From Acidiferrimicrobium sp. IK (GTDB taxonomy: Bacteria; Actinomycetota; Acidimicrobiia; Acidimicrobiales; Palsa-688): 45,072 bases of DNA. The stretch spans positions 1 through 45,072 of the forward strand of contig NZ_JAIMCB010000024.1 of NCBI RefSeq assembly GCF_025499425.1. Direction: 5' to 3'. The notes beneath the pieces are model-generated. The model saw nothing but the letters and a program-made list of their open reading frames with translations, searched no databases and was not told the DNA's origin. Both the position numbers and the translations under genes were made by a program. Below are positions 17,376 to 26,132 of this stretch, in pieces; within the stretch, counting starts at the first letter, position 1, and each line of letters opens with the position of its first letter.

Positions 17376-18033
17376 GCCGACCTGCAACCAGCTGCGCTCG
17401 TTGGCCCCCGAGCTGGCGCTCGGCGCCCTGGACGGTCGCGAGCGGGCCGAGGCCCTGGCCCACGTCTCGGGCTGCCAGGCGTGTCGCGAGGAGCTGCGCC
17501 GTCACACCGAGGTGGCCGACGAGCTGATCGCGACCGTGCCCTCGGTCGAGCCGCCCGCCGGTTTCGAGACCCGGACCCTCGAGCGAATCGCTCGGAGCCG
17601 CCCGCCAGCGGCGGTCCGGGGCCCCCGCCGGCGGCGGGCGATGCTCGCCGCGGCCGCGGCCGCGGCCGCGGCCGCGGTCGTCGCGATCGCGGCTGGGAGC
17701 GTCGGCTACGACGCCGGCACCCACCGCACCCACCAAGGGGTCCTCCGCCACGGGACGCTGGTGTCGGACGGGCGGCCCGTCGGCGTCGCCTACCTGTACG
17801 GCGGGACGGCTCCGTTCGTGTACATGGGAGTGTCGGTCGGCGCCGGAGACGACCGCGTGACCTGCGAGCTGGAGGCTGGCCACCGGGTCGTGGCGACCGT
17901 AGGCACCTTCTCCCTCACCGACGGCTCTGGCTGGTGGGGGGCACCGGCCCCGGCTGTGCAGTCCGGCATCACCGGGGCTCGGCTGGTCGACGCCGCGGGC
18001 ACTGTCGTGGCCGAAACCACCTTCGGTTCCTGA
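17368..18033 (+). CDS. Anti-sigma factor with zinc-binding ZAS motif
   Basis: A 221-residue membrane anti-sigma factor. The cytoplasmic N-terminus has the ZAS pattern H32-x3-C36-x2-C39 (HVSGCQACREE), which usually clamps the cognate ECF factor. A single membrane helix around residues 92-115 is mostly alanine. It is encoded by five perfect GCCGCG hexamers, so its length could vary by slippage. The extracytoplasmic part (about 105 residues, TLVSDGRPVGVAYLYGGTAP) resembles the sensor half of RskA-type proteins. Overlap with the sigma gene ensures balanced synthesis. The signal it senses is unknown. Confidence 0.85.
   Translation: MPEPTCNQLRSLAPELALGALDGRERAEALAHVSGCQACREELRRHTEVADELIATVPSVEPPAGFETRTLERIARSRPPAAVRGPRRRRAMLAAAAAAAAAAVVAIAAGSVGYDAGTHRTHQGVLRHGTLVSDGRPVGVAYLYGGTAPFVYMGVSVGAGDDRVTCELEAGHRVVATVGTFSLTDGSGWWGAPAPAVQSGITGARLVDAAGTVVAETTFGS
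17647..17676 (+). repeat. GCCGCG hexanucleotide repeat (five units)
   Basis: Five perfect tandem GCCGCG units encode the alanine run of the anti-sigma membrane helix. Confidence 0.9.
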
Positions 18034-18048
18034 CCGGCCAGGGTCGAG

Positions 18049-18085
18049 CTACCCCTCGAGGCGGTCGACCTACTCCTCGAGGCGG
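18049..18085 (-). repeat. 21-bp duplication over the lepA stop codon
   Basis: A 16-bp segment containing ctcgaggcgg occurs twice, 21 bp apart with one mismatch, and covers the lepA stop. Because 21 is a multiple of three, a second TAG stands in frame behind the first. Confidence 0.7.
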
Positions 18086-19848
18086 AGGGCCTGGATGAAC
18101 GCCTCTTGGGGGACCTCGACCCGCCCGATGTTCTTCATCCGTTTCTTGCCCTCCTTCTGCTTCTCGAGCAGCTTCCGCTTGCGGGTGATGTCGCCGCCGT
18201 AGCACTTGGACAGGACGTCCTTGCGCTTCGCCTTGACCGTCTCCCGGGCGATGATGCGGCCCCCCACACCGGCCTGGATCGGCACGTCGAACATCTGGCG
18301 GGGGATCAGCTCCCGCAGCTTCTCGGTCATCCGCCGGCCGTACTCCTGGGCCTGCGACTTGTGCACGATGGCGCTGAAGGCGTCGACCGGCACGCCGTTG
18401 AGCAGGATGTCGATCTTGACCAGGTCGGCCTGCTCCCAACCGGCTTCCTCGTAGTCGAGGCTGGCGTATCCCTTGGTCCGGCTCTTCAGCGCGTCGAAGA
18501 AGTCCATGACCACCTCGGCCAGCGGTATCCGGTAGACCAGCTCGAGGCGCTCCGGGGACAGGTACTCCATGCGGACCATGTCGCCGCGGCGCGACTGGCA
18601 CAGGTCCATGAGCGTCCCGGTGTACTCCGTCGGCGAGAGGATCGTGGCCTGGAGGAACGGCTCCTCGATCGACTCGAGCTTCTGGGGCGGCGGCATCTCG
18701 GAGGGGTTGTGGACCTCCACCTGGCCGCCGTCGGTCAGGTGAGCCCGGTACTCGACGCTCGGGGCGGTCGCGATGAGGGCCAGGTCGAATTCCCGCTCGA
18801 GGCGCTCCCGGACGATCTCCATGTGGAGCAGGCCGAGGAACCCGCAGCGGAACCCGAAACCGAGCGCGCCCGACGTCTCGGGCTCGTAGGTCACCGACGC
18901 GTCGTTGAGGCGCATCTTCTCGAGCGCCTCCCGCAGGTCGGCGAAGTCGTCGCCTTCGACCGGGTACAGGCCGCAGAACACCATCGGCTTGGGGTCCCGG
19001 TAGCCCTCGAGCGGCGCGGCCGCAGGGCGGGCCGCCTCGGTGACGGTCTCACCGGAGCGGGCCTCTCCGACGTCTTTGATGCCGGCGATGAGGTAGCCGA
19101 CCTCCCCCGGCCCGAGAGCGGCGACGGGGGTGTTGAGCGGGGTGCGGACCCCGACCTCCTCCACCTCGTGGGTCCGTCCGGCTTGCATGAACCGGAGCTT
19201 GACGTCGGGGCGGAGCACGCCCTGCATGATCCGCACCGCGCTCACCACACCCCGGTACTGGTCGTAGTAAGAGTCGAAGATCAATCCCTGCAGCGGCGCG
19301 GTGGGGTCGCCGGCGGGCGGCGGGATGCGCTCGCAGATGGCGTCGAGCAGGTCGGTCACCCCGACCCCGGTCTTGGCCGACATCCGGATGATCTGGTCGC
19401 CGGGGATGCCGAGCACCGATTCGATCTCCGCGGCGTAGCGGTCGGGGTCGGCGGCGGGCAGATCGATCTTGTTGAGGGCGCAGACGATCTCCAAGTCGTT
19501 CTCGATAGCTTGGTACGCGTTGGCCAGGGTCTGCGCCTCGATGCCCTGAGCGGCGTCGATCAGCAGCACCACGCCCTCGCACGCGGCCAGGCTGCGGCTG
19601 ACCTCGTAGCCGAAGTCGACGTGGCCGGGGGTGTCGATCAGGTGGATGGTGTGGCCCTTCCATCCGACCCTGACGTTTTGGGCCTTGATCGTGATTCCCC
19701 GCTCCCGCTCGATGTCCATCGAGTCGAGGTACTGCTCGCGCATGTCTCTGGCGTCCACTGCGCCGGTGAGCTCGAGGATCCGGTCCGACAACGTGGACTT
19801 GCCGTGGTCCACGTGGGCCACGATGCTCAGGTTGCGGATCCGGTCCAT
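18070..19848 (-). CDS. lepA: Elongation factor 4 (LepA)
   Basis: A 592-residue translational GTPase that back-translocates stalled ribosomes. G motifs are intact: AHVDHGKST (G1), RERGITIKAQNVRV (G2), DTPGHVDF (G3), NKIDLP (G4). EF4-specific C-terminal segments are present, including KCYGGDITRKRKLLEKQKEG near the end. I chose the ATG directly before DRIRNLSIVAHVDHGKS, giving the usual family length; an in-frame extension of 32 codons is possible but runs toward the opposite kinase-like gene. It is convergent with the anti-sigma gene. Confidence 0.95.
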   Translation of the reverse strand: MDRIRNLSIVAHVDHGKSTLSDRILELTGAVDARDMREQYLDSMDIERERGITIKAQNVRVGWKGHTIHLIDTPGHVDFGYEVSRSLAACEGVVLLIDAAQGIEAQTLANAYQAIENDLEIVCALNKIDLPAADPDRYAAEIESVLGIPGDQIIRMSAKTGVGVTDLLDAICERIPPPAGDPTAPLQGLIFDSYYDQYRGVVSAVRIMQGVLRPDVKLRFMQAGRTHEVEEVGVRTPLNTPVAALGPGEVGYLIAGIKDVGEARSGETVTEAARPAAAPLEGYRDPKPMVFCGLYPVEGDDFADLREALEKMRLNDASVTYEPETSGALGFGFRCGFLGLLHMEIVRERLEREFDLALIATAPSVEYRAHLTDGGQVEVHNPSEMPPPQKLESIEEPFLQATILSPTEYTGTLMDLCQSRRGDMVRMEYLSPERLELVYRIPLAEVVMDFFDALKSRTKGYASLDYEEAGWEQADLVKIDILLNGVPVDAFSAIVHKSQAQEYGRRMTEKLRELIPRQMFDVPIQAGVGGRIIARETVKAKRKDVLSKCYGGDITRKRKLLEKQKEGKKRMKNIGRVEVPQEAFIQALRLEE

Positions 19849-19976
19849 GGGTGCGGCGTCGCTCAAAGCGGGTAGTTCCAGTTCCTCGGGGGGTGCAAGG
19901 AGACCAGTCTGGCGCACCCGGGGCGGCAGTGGCCTACGCTGCAACGCCCTGGGGGCGGGACAAGGGGGAGGACGGC

Positions 19977-20663
19977 ATGACCGGGACCGACGCAGAAGGA
20001 CAGACGGCGCCGCTGGTCGTCACTGTTTCGGCCAGCTACGGGTCCGGGGGCAGCGTCATCGCGCCGCTCCTGGCCGAGCGGCTGAAGGTGCCGTGGCTGG
20101 ATCGCCTGGTTTCCTCCACCACCGCCGAGCAGGCCGGCCGCAGCGCCGACCCCGTCGGGGAGGGGCTGAGCGACCGGGAGGAAGAGGCGGCCCCCGGGAG
20201 CCGGTTGTTTTTGTACCTGGCCCGGGCGGCCGGCGCCAACGCCATGGCGCCCCCCGAGAGCCTGGTCGACCACAACGAGCTGCTGCGCGAGCGGGCCGAG
20301 GCCGAGATCGCCCAGCTGTGCGCCGGCGGCGGGGTGCTGCTCGGGCGGGCCGGGGCCGTGGTCCTGCGCCGCCGGCCGGCGACCTATCACATCCGTCTCG
20401 ACGGGCCGCCCAAACGGCGCCTGGCGCGCGCCGCGCTGATCGAGGGCATCACCACCGACGAGGCCAAGGTTCGGATGGACGACACCGACCGGGCCCGGAC
20501 GCTCTACGTCCGGCGCCTGTATCGCGTCGATCCCACCGACACGTCGCTGTACCATCTGGTCCTCGACCCCACCGTCCTCAGCATCGACGGTGCCATCGAC
20601 GTACTGGTCCAGGCGGTCGTCAGCTACCGGGCGGCGGCGGCCGACCTGCCCGGCCGCCGGTGA
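19977..20663 (+). CDS. Cytidylate kinase-like family protein
   Basis: A 228-residue P-loop kinase-fold protein of the cytidylate kinase-like group. The N-terminal loop VTVSASYGSGGSVIAPLLAE takes the place of a classical GxxxxGKS motif, as is usual in this group. Later landmarks are LLGRAGAVVLRRRPATYHIR and the lid-like RMDDTDRARTLYVRRLYRVD with YHLVLDPTVLSIDGA. The ATG start has a strong GGGGGAGGA ribosome site. True nucleotide kinase activity is not assured. It is divergent from lepA and directly upstream of rpsT. Confidence 0.78.
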   Translation: MTGTDAEGQTAPLVVTVSASYGSGGSVIAPLLAERLKVPWLDRLVSSTTAEQAGRSADPVGEGLSDREEEAAPGSRLFLYLARAAGANAMAPPESLVDHNELLRERAEAEIAQLCAGGGVLLGRAGAVVLRRRPATYHIRLDGPPKRRLARAALIEGITTDEAKVRMDDTDRARTLYVRRLYRVDPTDTSLYHLVLDPTVLSIDGAIDVLVQAVVSYRAAAADLPGRR

Positions 20664-20709
20664 GCCTGGTAGGATCGTCGGGTTCCGTTTACTGACCGGT
20701 AGGACGTCT

Positions 20710-21000
20710 GTGGCCAACATCAAGAGCCAGATCAAGCGCAACCGCACCAACGAGAAGGCCCGCCTGCGCAACAAGGCGGCCCGCTCCGAGGTGAAGACGC
20801 ACATCAAGCGGGCCGTGGCGTCCGCCGAGACTGGGGCCGAGACCTCCGTCGAGGACCTGCGCACCGCAGTCAAGCGCCTCGACAAGGCTGCCGCCCGCGG
20901 CATCATCCACAAGAACCAGGCGTCCAACCGCAAGTCTCGCCTGGTCCGGCGCATCAACGCGCTGACCGCCGCGGCGACCGGCGACAGCTCCGAAGCCTGA
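20710..21000 (+). CDS. rpsT: 30S ribosomal protein S20
   Basis: A 96-residue S20 protein that binds 16S rRNA early in 30S assembly. The start ANIKSQIKRNRTNEKARLRN and the end IIHKNQASNRKSRLVRRINA are diagnostic. The GTG start places alanine second, as in mature S20. It lies close to lepA and holA, as in other actinobacteria, although here a helicase and a permease gene intervene before holA. Confidence 0.96.
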   Translation: MANIKSQIKRNRTNEKARLRNKAARSEVKTHIKRAVASAETGAETSVEDLRTAVKRLDKAAARGIIHKNQASNRKSRLVRRINALTAAATGDSSEA

Positions 21001-21044
21001 CTGCTGCCCGCTCGCCGGGCGCCCGCGACAACTGAAGTTCCGTG

Positions 21045-21071
21045 ATCGAGCCTCCTACCCGGGGGCTCGAT
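21045..21071 (+). terminator. Hairpin downstream of rpsT
   Basis: The perfect 8-bp stem ATCGAGCC/GGCTCGAT with an 11-nt loop begins 44 nt after the rpsT stop. No U-run follows, so it may be a weak or L-shaped terminator typical of high-GC genomes, or may end transcription in both directions. Confidence 0.5.
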
Positions 21072-21200
21072 GCGCGCCCGGCAGCGGCTCTCTTGCCCGA
21101 CCTCGCATCCCGGCGAGCGCCGACCAGCCCGCCAGCCCTCGCTCCTGGCCGCCAGCGCCCCTCGCCGCCAGCGCCCCTCGCCCCCAGGCCGCCAGGCGCT

Positions 21201-23273
21201 TCAGCCGGCCAGGGCCTCGGGGAGGGGCGCGGACGCCACCATGCTCAGGTGCTGGGTCGGCCGGGTGAGCGCCACGTACAGCAGGCGCAGCCCTGACGCC
21301 CGGTCGGTCCGTTCCCCGGCGATTTCTTCCGGCTCTACCACCACCACCGCGTCGAACTCGAGGCCTTTGGCCGCCTCGGCCGACACGACCGTGACCGGCC
21401 GGCCGAGCCCGTCGGCCACCGCCTCCCCCACCGCGTCGGCTCCCCCCCGGAACCCGCCCGGGCGGCCGGGCGGGTCCGCCCGAACCGCGGCGTCGATGCC
21501 GGCGCGCAGGGCTGCGACGACCTCGTCGACCAAGCGGGAAGGCACGATGACCGCCACCGTCGGCCACTCGCCGGCCAGGCGGCCGGTCTCGGCGACGACA
21601 GCGTCGAGGAGCTCGCCGGCCTCGGTGATCACCCGCCGCGGTGCGCTGCGACCGGGCCTGACGGCCAAGGTGGGCGTGACGTCGGGGGCGGCTTCGGGGA
21701 GGAGACGGCCGGCCAGCTCGAGGACCTGGCCCGGCGAGCGGTAGCCGTAACGCAGCTCGACCACCCGCACCCCGGCCGGCGTCGGGAGCCACGCCGCGAC
21801 CTCATGCCAGTCCCGCCGGGCCCACACCCCGACCGACTGGGCCAGGTCCCCGAGGAGGGTCATCGACCCCGACGGGCAGCGACGGGCGAGCATCCGCAGT
21901 TGCATCGGCGACAGGTCCTGGGCCTCGTCGACGATGGCGTGCCCGTAGGTGCGGGACTGCCCGGCGATGAGATCTTTGGCTTCGTCGATGAGGGGACCGT
22001 CCGACGCCGTCCACGCCCGGCCCCGCCGGCGCCGGAGGGCGGCCTGCTCGTCGCCGGAGAGCAGCCCTTCGGCGGCCGCGGCGAGCACCGCCGGCTTGGC
22101 GAGCAGGTCAGCGACCAGGGTGACGGGCGCCACGCTCGGCCACCGGCGGTCCAGGGCGTCTTTCAGCCCGTCGGACCGGCGGATCTGCGATCCCAAGGTG
22201 GATCCGTCGGGCGGCGGGCCGGCGACCTCCTCGTAGCGTTCGGCGACCAGCCCGATGAGCTGCTCGCGAAGGACGTCGCGCCCGTCGGACCATGGCAGGC
22301 TCCGGCGGGCGACGCGGTCCACCGCGGCCTCGACGGCGGCCGCCGGCACGACCAGGCGGCGCACGCCGAGGTTGACGGCCAGGTCCTCCTCGGAGCGGGT
22401 CCGCCGGGCGGTCAAGGCCCGGGCCAGTACCGTCGCCATGCGCCCGTCGCCTTTGACCCGCTCGGTCACCGCGTCCGGTTCCGGCGGCACCGCTCCACCG
22501 CCGAGTTCGGGGACCAGGTCGGTGAGGGTGGTCTGCACCACCGCGTGCTCGCCGAGCGACGGCAGCACCTGGGCGATGTAGCGCAGGAACGTCCGGTTGG
22601 GTCCCACCACCAAGACGTTGGCGCGGGCCATGGCGTCGTCGCCGTAGAGCAAGAACGCGGCCCGGTGCAACCCCACCGCCGTCTTGCCCGACCCCGGTCC
22701 GCCCTGGACCGCCAGCACGCCCGGCGCCGCGGAGCGGATGACCTCGTCCTGTTCGGGCTGGATGGTGGCGACGATGTCGATCATCTCGCCGCTGCGGGCC
22801 CGCTCCAGCTCGATGAGCAAGGCGTCGCGGCCGCGTAGGTCACGACCGTCCCCGGCGGCGTCCCGGGGTGTCGCCGCGAACACGTCGTCGCCGATCGACA
22901 GGAGGGTCCGCCCGTCGACCACGAACTGCCGCCGGCGGGTGAGGCCCATCGGATCCGCCCGCCCCGCCCGGTAGAACGGCAGGGCGATCGGCGCCCGCCA
23001 CTCGACCACGACCGGGTCGGCCTCCTCGTCCTCGACGTGACGCCGTCCGATGTACCAAGTCTCGCCGTTGCCGGCGTCGATACGCCCGAAGCAGAGGGCC
23101 CGCGGGGTGTCGGCCAAGGCCCGGACCCGGCGGAGGAGCGCCCACTCGAGGTCAGGGTCGGTGCCGGCCATGGTGTGCAGCAGGTGCTCGGAACGGGCCC
23201 GCATCCGGGCCAGCTGCTCGTAGGCCGCGTCGAGGTAGGCCTGCTCGCCGGTCAGGTCGGCATCGTCGGTCAC
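21201..23273 (-). CDS. HelD-like UvrD/Rep superfamily helicase
   Basis: A 690-residue superfamily 1 ATPase resembling actinobacterial HelD, which removes and recycles stalled RNA polymerase. The N-terminal coiled arm (EQAYLDAAYEQLARMRARSE) and the following GRIDAGNGETWYIGRRHV / VVVEWRAPIALPFYRAG block are HelD-like. Walker A is GGPGSGKTAVGLHRAAFLLY near residue 190. The DEAQDLSPMQLRMLARRCPS block holds Walker B, and motif VI is LLYVALTRPTQHL. The start is GTG. Distinction from a DNA helicase rests on the N-terminal arm and domain order. Confidence 0.82.
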   Translation of the reverse strand: MTDDADLTGEQAYLDAAYEQLARMRARSEHLLHTMAGTDPDLEWALLRRVRALADTPRALCFGRIDAGNGETWYIGRRHVEDEEADPVVVEWRAPIALPFYRAGRADPMGLTRRRQFVVDGRTLLSIGDDVFAATPRDAAGDGRDLRGRDALLIELERARSGEMIDIVATIQPEQDEVIRSAAPGVLAVQGGPGSGKTAVGLHRAAFLLYGDDAMARANVLVVGPNRTFLRYIAQVLPSLGEHAVVQTTLTDLVPELGGGAVPPEPDAVTERVKGDGRMATVLARALTARRTRSEEDLAVNLGVRRLVVPAAAVEAAVDRVARRSLPWSDGRDVLREQLIGLVAERYEEVAGPPPDGSTLGSQIRRSDGLKDALDRRWPSVAPVTLVADLLAKPAVLAAAAEGLLSGDEQAALRRRRGRAWTASDGPLIDEAKDLIAGQSRTYGHAIVDEAQDLSPMQLRMLARRCPSGSMTLLGDLAQSVGVWARRDWHEVAAWLPTPAGVRVVELRYGYRSPGQVLELAGRLLPEAAPDVTPTLAVRPGRSAPRRVITEAGELLDAVVAETGRLAGEWPTVAVIVPSRLVDEVVAALRAGIDAAVRADPPGRPGGFRGGADAVGEAVADGLGRPVTVVSAEAAKGLEFDAVVVVEPEEIAGERTDRASGLRLLYVALTRPTQHLSMVASAPLPEALAG

Positions 23274-23306
23274 CGGGCGCGCTCCTAACAGGGTGGGGAA
23301 AACGGG

Positions 23307-23332
23307 GGGCCGGCGAAGCTAGCAGCCGGCCC
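23307..23332 (-). terminator. Hairpin between permease and helicase genes
   Basis: GGGCCGGC/GCCGGCCC forms a perfect 8-bp stem with a 10-nt loop downstream of the TauE permease stop. On the minus strand it is followed by a C-run and a short T4 tract, consistent with a modest intrinsic terminator ahead of the helicase gene. Confidence 0.5.
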
Positions 23333-23387
23333 GGATCGTCATCCAGCGATTTACCGGCCGCTGCCGAGGCGCGCCGGAGCCGGGGAA

Positions 23388-24224
23388 TCAGCTCACGAAG
23401 AAGTTGATCGCCACGGCCACCCCGAACACGACCACGACCCGTCGCAGCAAGGTCGGGTTGACCCGCTGCGCTAGGCGGCTACCGACCACCCCGCCGAGCA
23501 GGGCGGCGACGGCCATGATCGGGACCAGCTGCCAGCGGACGTGACCGGTGATGGCAAAGCACACCGCAGCGACGATGTTGATCAGGAACGACACGACCTG
23601 CTTGACCGCGTTGAGCCGCACCAGGCTGTCGCCGCAAAACACGCCGAGGACCGCGAGGAGCATGATCCCGAGACCCGCTCCGAAAAAGCCGCCGTACACC
23701 GACGCCACCAGCACCGCGGCACACAACGCCGGGCTGGCGGTGGCGGTTTCGGTGTCGACCGCGTTTCCGGTCGGGCCGGGCGGGTCGCCGGCCGCGGCGT
23801 CGTCGCCTGAGTCGATGGCCGACATCGACCGGGCCAGCACCCACCCCCTGACCCGGTCTTGGGCCAGCAGCAACGCGCAGGCGGCCAGCACCAGCCACGG
23901 CACCGCCGCCCGGAACGTCGATTCCGGGGTGACTTCGAGCAGCAACGCCCCGGCCAGACCGCCGATCACCGAGAACGGCGCCAGCCGCCGGATCCGGGCC
24001 CGCTGCGTCCGCAGGTCGACTCTGGCGGCCAGGCTTCCCGACAGGTAGCCGGGGGACAAGGCGACGGTGTTGGTGACGTTGGCCGGCAGCGCCGGCACCC
24101 CGATGGCGATCAGGGCAGGGAACGACACCAGCGTCCCCCCGCCGGCGATCCCGTTGATGGCGCCGGCCACCACGGCCGCGCCGCCGGCCCCGATGTAGTC
24201 GAGGACGCTGAAGGCGCCGCTCAC
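23388..24224 (-). CDS. TauE/SafE family permease
   Basis: A membrane protein of 278 residues from the chosen GTG (288 from an upstream in-frame start at 24254). It has about eight hydrophobic helices in two half repeats. The family marks are AINGIAGGGTLVSFPALIAI with NVTNTVALSPGYLSG in the first half and YGGFFGAGLGIMLLAVLGVF with LNAVKQVVSFLIN in the second. Members export sulfite, sulfoacetate or other anions, and the substrate here is unknown. A hydrophilic linker rich in D/G/P/T lies between the halves. The upstream start overlaps the holA stop, so coupling with holA is possible. Confidence 0.85.
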   Translation of the reverse strand: MSGAFSVLDYIGAGGAAVVAGAINGIAGGGTLVSFPALIAIGVPALPANVTNTVALSPGYLSGSLAARVDLRTQRARIRRLAPFSVIGGLAGALLLEVTPESTFRAAVPWLVLAACALLLAQDRVRGWVLARSMSAIDSGDDAAAGDPPGPTGNAVDTETATASPALCAAVLVASVYGGFFGAGLGIMLLAVLGVFCGDSLVRLNAVKQVVSFLINIVAAVCFAITGHVRWQLVPIMAVAALLGGVVGSRLAQRVNPTLLRRVVVVFGVAVAINFFVS

Positions 24225-24234
24225 GACCTCCGCC

Positions 24235-25233
24235 TCACCGGCGGGCCCCGGCACCGGCCCGGGCCAGACGGCACAGCCGGGCGACGAGCACCTCGAGGAC
24301 CAGCTCCGCCGGCCACTCGGTGCCCCCCTTGAGCGCCACCTCGGCGTCGGCGACCAAGCCGACCGCCTCGGCCACCCCTGAAGGCCCCATGCGGCGAGCC
24401 GACGCCAGCGCCTTCTTGGCCGGGTACGTGCTGCGCCCCTTGGCCAGGCCCATAGCCGCCGCGGCCTGCGCCTCGGTGACGATGTCGTCGCCGTCGACGC
24501 GCAGCATCCCCTGCACGTGGCGGGTCAGGATCGACAGGATCACGAGGGGGTGGCGCTCGCCGGCTTCCATCAGCCGGTGCAGCAACTCCAGCGCGGCCTC
24601 GGTCCGGCCGCTGTCGATGGCGTCGGTGAAGTCCCACGGCGCGACCGAACCGGCCTCGCCGAGGTAGGGCTCGATGTCGGCGGCGCCCAACCGGGCCCCC
24701 TCGCCGTACGCCGCGGCCAACACCTCGAGCAGCGACCCGAGGCGGCTGACGTCTTCGCCGAGGTGGGCTTCGACCAGGGCCTCGGCACCGCCGTCGAGGC
24801 GGACCTTGGACGCCTTGATCCGGTCCCTGACCCATCCCTTGGCTTCCCGCCCCGACACCGCGGTCCCGGTGATGTGGCCCTTGGCCTTCACCGCCGCCAG
24901 CAGCTTCGGGGCCAGCCGACCGCCGCCGGCGGCGAGGATCAGTGCGGTGGACTCGAAGGGGTCCTCCAGGTAGTCGAGGATCGGGGACAGCTCCTCGGTG
25001 CCCCACCGCCCGACGTCTCGGACCACCACGACACGACGGTCGGAGAGGAACGGCGGGGTCCGGCACGCGTCGGCCACCGCGGCCAGGTCGACCTCCTCCC
25101 CCCGATGGTCCTCGAGGGCCATCGACCGGTCGGCGTCGCCGACCAAGTCGTCGACCAGGCCCCGGACCGCCTCGGCGACCAACGTCGGGTCGTCGCCGTC
25201 GACCAGCCACACCGTTCGCAGCTGCTCGCTCAT
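24235..25233 (-). CDS. holA: DNA polymerase III subunit delta
   Basis: A 332-residue clamp-loader delta subunit, which opens the sliding clamp. The sequence reads as HolA along its length: VWLVDGDDPTLVAEAVRGLV near the start, FLSDRRVVVVRDVGRWGTEE, a degenerate AAA+ fold without Walker motifs, and the helical collar in the last 120 residues (ALELLHRLMEAGERHPLVIL; KGRSTYPAKKALASARRM). The ATG lies 13 nt after the folP-like stop codon. Confidence 0.9.
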   Translation of the reverse strand: MSEQLRTVWLVDGDDPTLVAEAVRGLVDDLVGDADRSMALEDHRGEEVDLAAVADACRTPPFLSDRRVVVVRDVGRWGTEELSPILDYLEDPFESTALILAAGGGRLAPKLLAAVKAKGHITGTAVSGREAKGWVRDRIKASKVRLDGGAEALVEAHLGEDVSRLGSLLEVLAAAYGEGARLGAADIEPYLGEAGSVAPWDFTDAIDSGRTEAALELLHRLMEAGERHPLVILSILTRHVQGMLRVDGDDIVTEAQAAAAMGLAKGRSTYPAKKALASARRMGPSGVAEAVGLVADAEVALKGGTEWPAELVLEVLVARLCRLARAGAGARR

Positions 25234-25246
25234 CGGGGGATGTCCA

Positions 25247-26077
25247 TCATGGAGCCGCCAGCACCGCAGCAAGGGTATCGGCGACCCGCCGGGCGCCACG
25301 GACGTCGTGGGCTCGCAGGATCCGGCACCCGAGGGCGACGCCGAGGGCGTGGGCGGCCACGGACGCCTCCCGGCGCTCGGCCACCTCCAGGTCGAACAGC
25401 ACCCCGAGGAACGTCTTGTTCGACGCGGAGAGCAGCAGCGGCCACCCCAACTTGGACAGGCGGTCGGAGGCTTGCAGCAGCGCCAACGACTGCAAGGCCG
25501 TTTTCCCCAGGTCCAGTCCAGCGTCGACGATGATCTGGTCGTCGCCGAGCCCGGCGGCACGGGCCCGCTCTCCCCGTTCGGTCAAAAATGCCGCCACTGC
25601 GGCGACGACGTCGTCATAGCGGGGGTCGGGATCGGCCACTCTCGGCGCCAGGCGGATGTGGGTGGCCACCACCGTCGCTCCCGCGGCGGCCGCGGCCGGG
25701 AGGTACTCGGGGTCCGCGAACCCGCTGATGTCGTTGCCGACCACCGCGCCGACCTTGTAGGCCTCCGCCGCGACCTCCGCTCTCCACGTGTCCACCGAGA
25801 GCGGGACGTCGAAACGGGACGCGAGGCCTTCGATGGCCCCGACGACGCGCTCGAGCTCCTCCGCCGCGCTGACCTCGGGGCCCGGGCCGGCCTTGACCCC
25901 ACCGACGTCGAGCAGGTCGGCGCCTTCGCCGACCAGCGTCTCGGCCCGCCGGTAGAAAGCGTCCAGGTCCCAGTACCGGCCCTTGTCGTAGAAGGAGTCC
26001 GGCGTGCGGTTGAGGATGCCCATGACCAGCGCCCGCTCGGAGAGGTCGTAGCGGACTGGTCCAAGGCGGAGCTGCAC
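25247..26077 (-). CDS. FolP2-type dihydropteroate synthase homologue
   Basis: A 276-residue pterin-binding TIM-barrel protein. It matches the mycobacterial FolP2 branch rather than canonical DHPS: GILNRTPDSFYDKG (residues 20-33) carries R24 where active enzymes have V/M, and DVGGVKAGPG (57-66) replaces the ESTRPG loop that contacts p-aminobenzoate. SVDTWRAEVA and SASNKTFLGVLFD in the C-terminal half are intact. FolP2 of mycobacteria is reported to lack or have weak DHPS activity, so this gene may not be the folate enzyme of the cell. It lies between the YbbN-like gene and holA on the same strand. Confidence 0.85.
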   Translation of the reverse strand: MQLRLGPVRYDLSERALVMGILNRTPDSFYDKGRYWDLDAFYRRAETLVGEGADLLDVGGVKAGPGPEVSAAEELERVVGAIEGLASRFDVPLSVDTWRAEVAAEAYKVGAVVGNDISGFADPEYLPAAAAAGATVVATHIRLAPRVADPDPRYDDVVAAVAAFLTERGERARAAGLGDDQIIVDAGLDLGKTALQSLALLQASDRLSKLGWPLLLSASNKTFLGVLFDLEVAERREASVAAHALGVALGCRILRAHDVRGARRVADTLAAVLAAP

Positions 26078-26132
26078 GATTCGACCCTATCGGGGCCCTG
26101 CGACCGGGCCGCGGGCCGCCGCCATCAGGCGG

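Noticed and set aside
19863..20957. Long minus-strand open frame opposite the kinase-like gene and rpsT
   Set aside because: It is antisense to two well-supported genes; a high-GC shadow frame.
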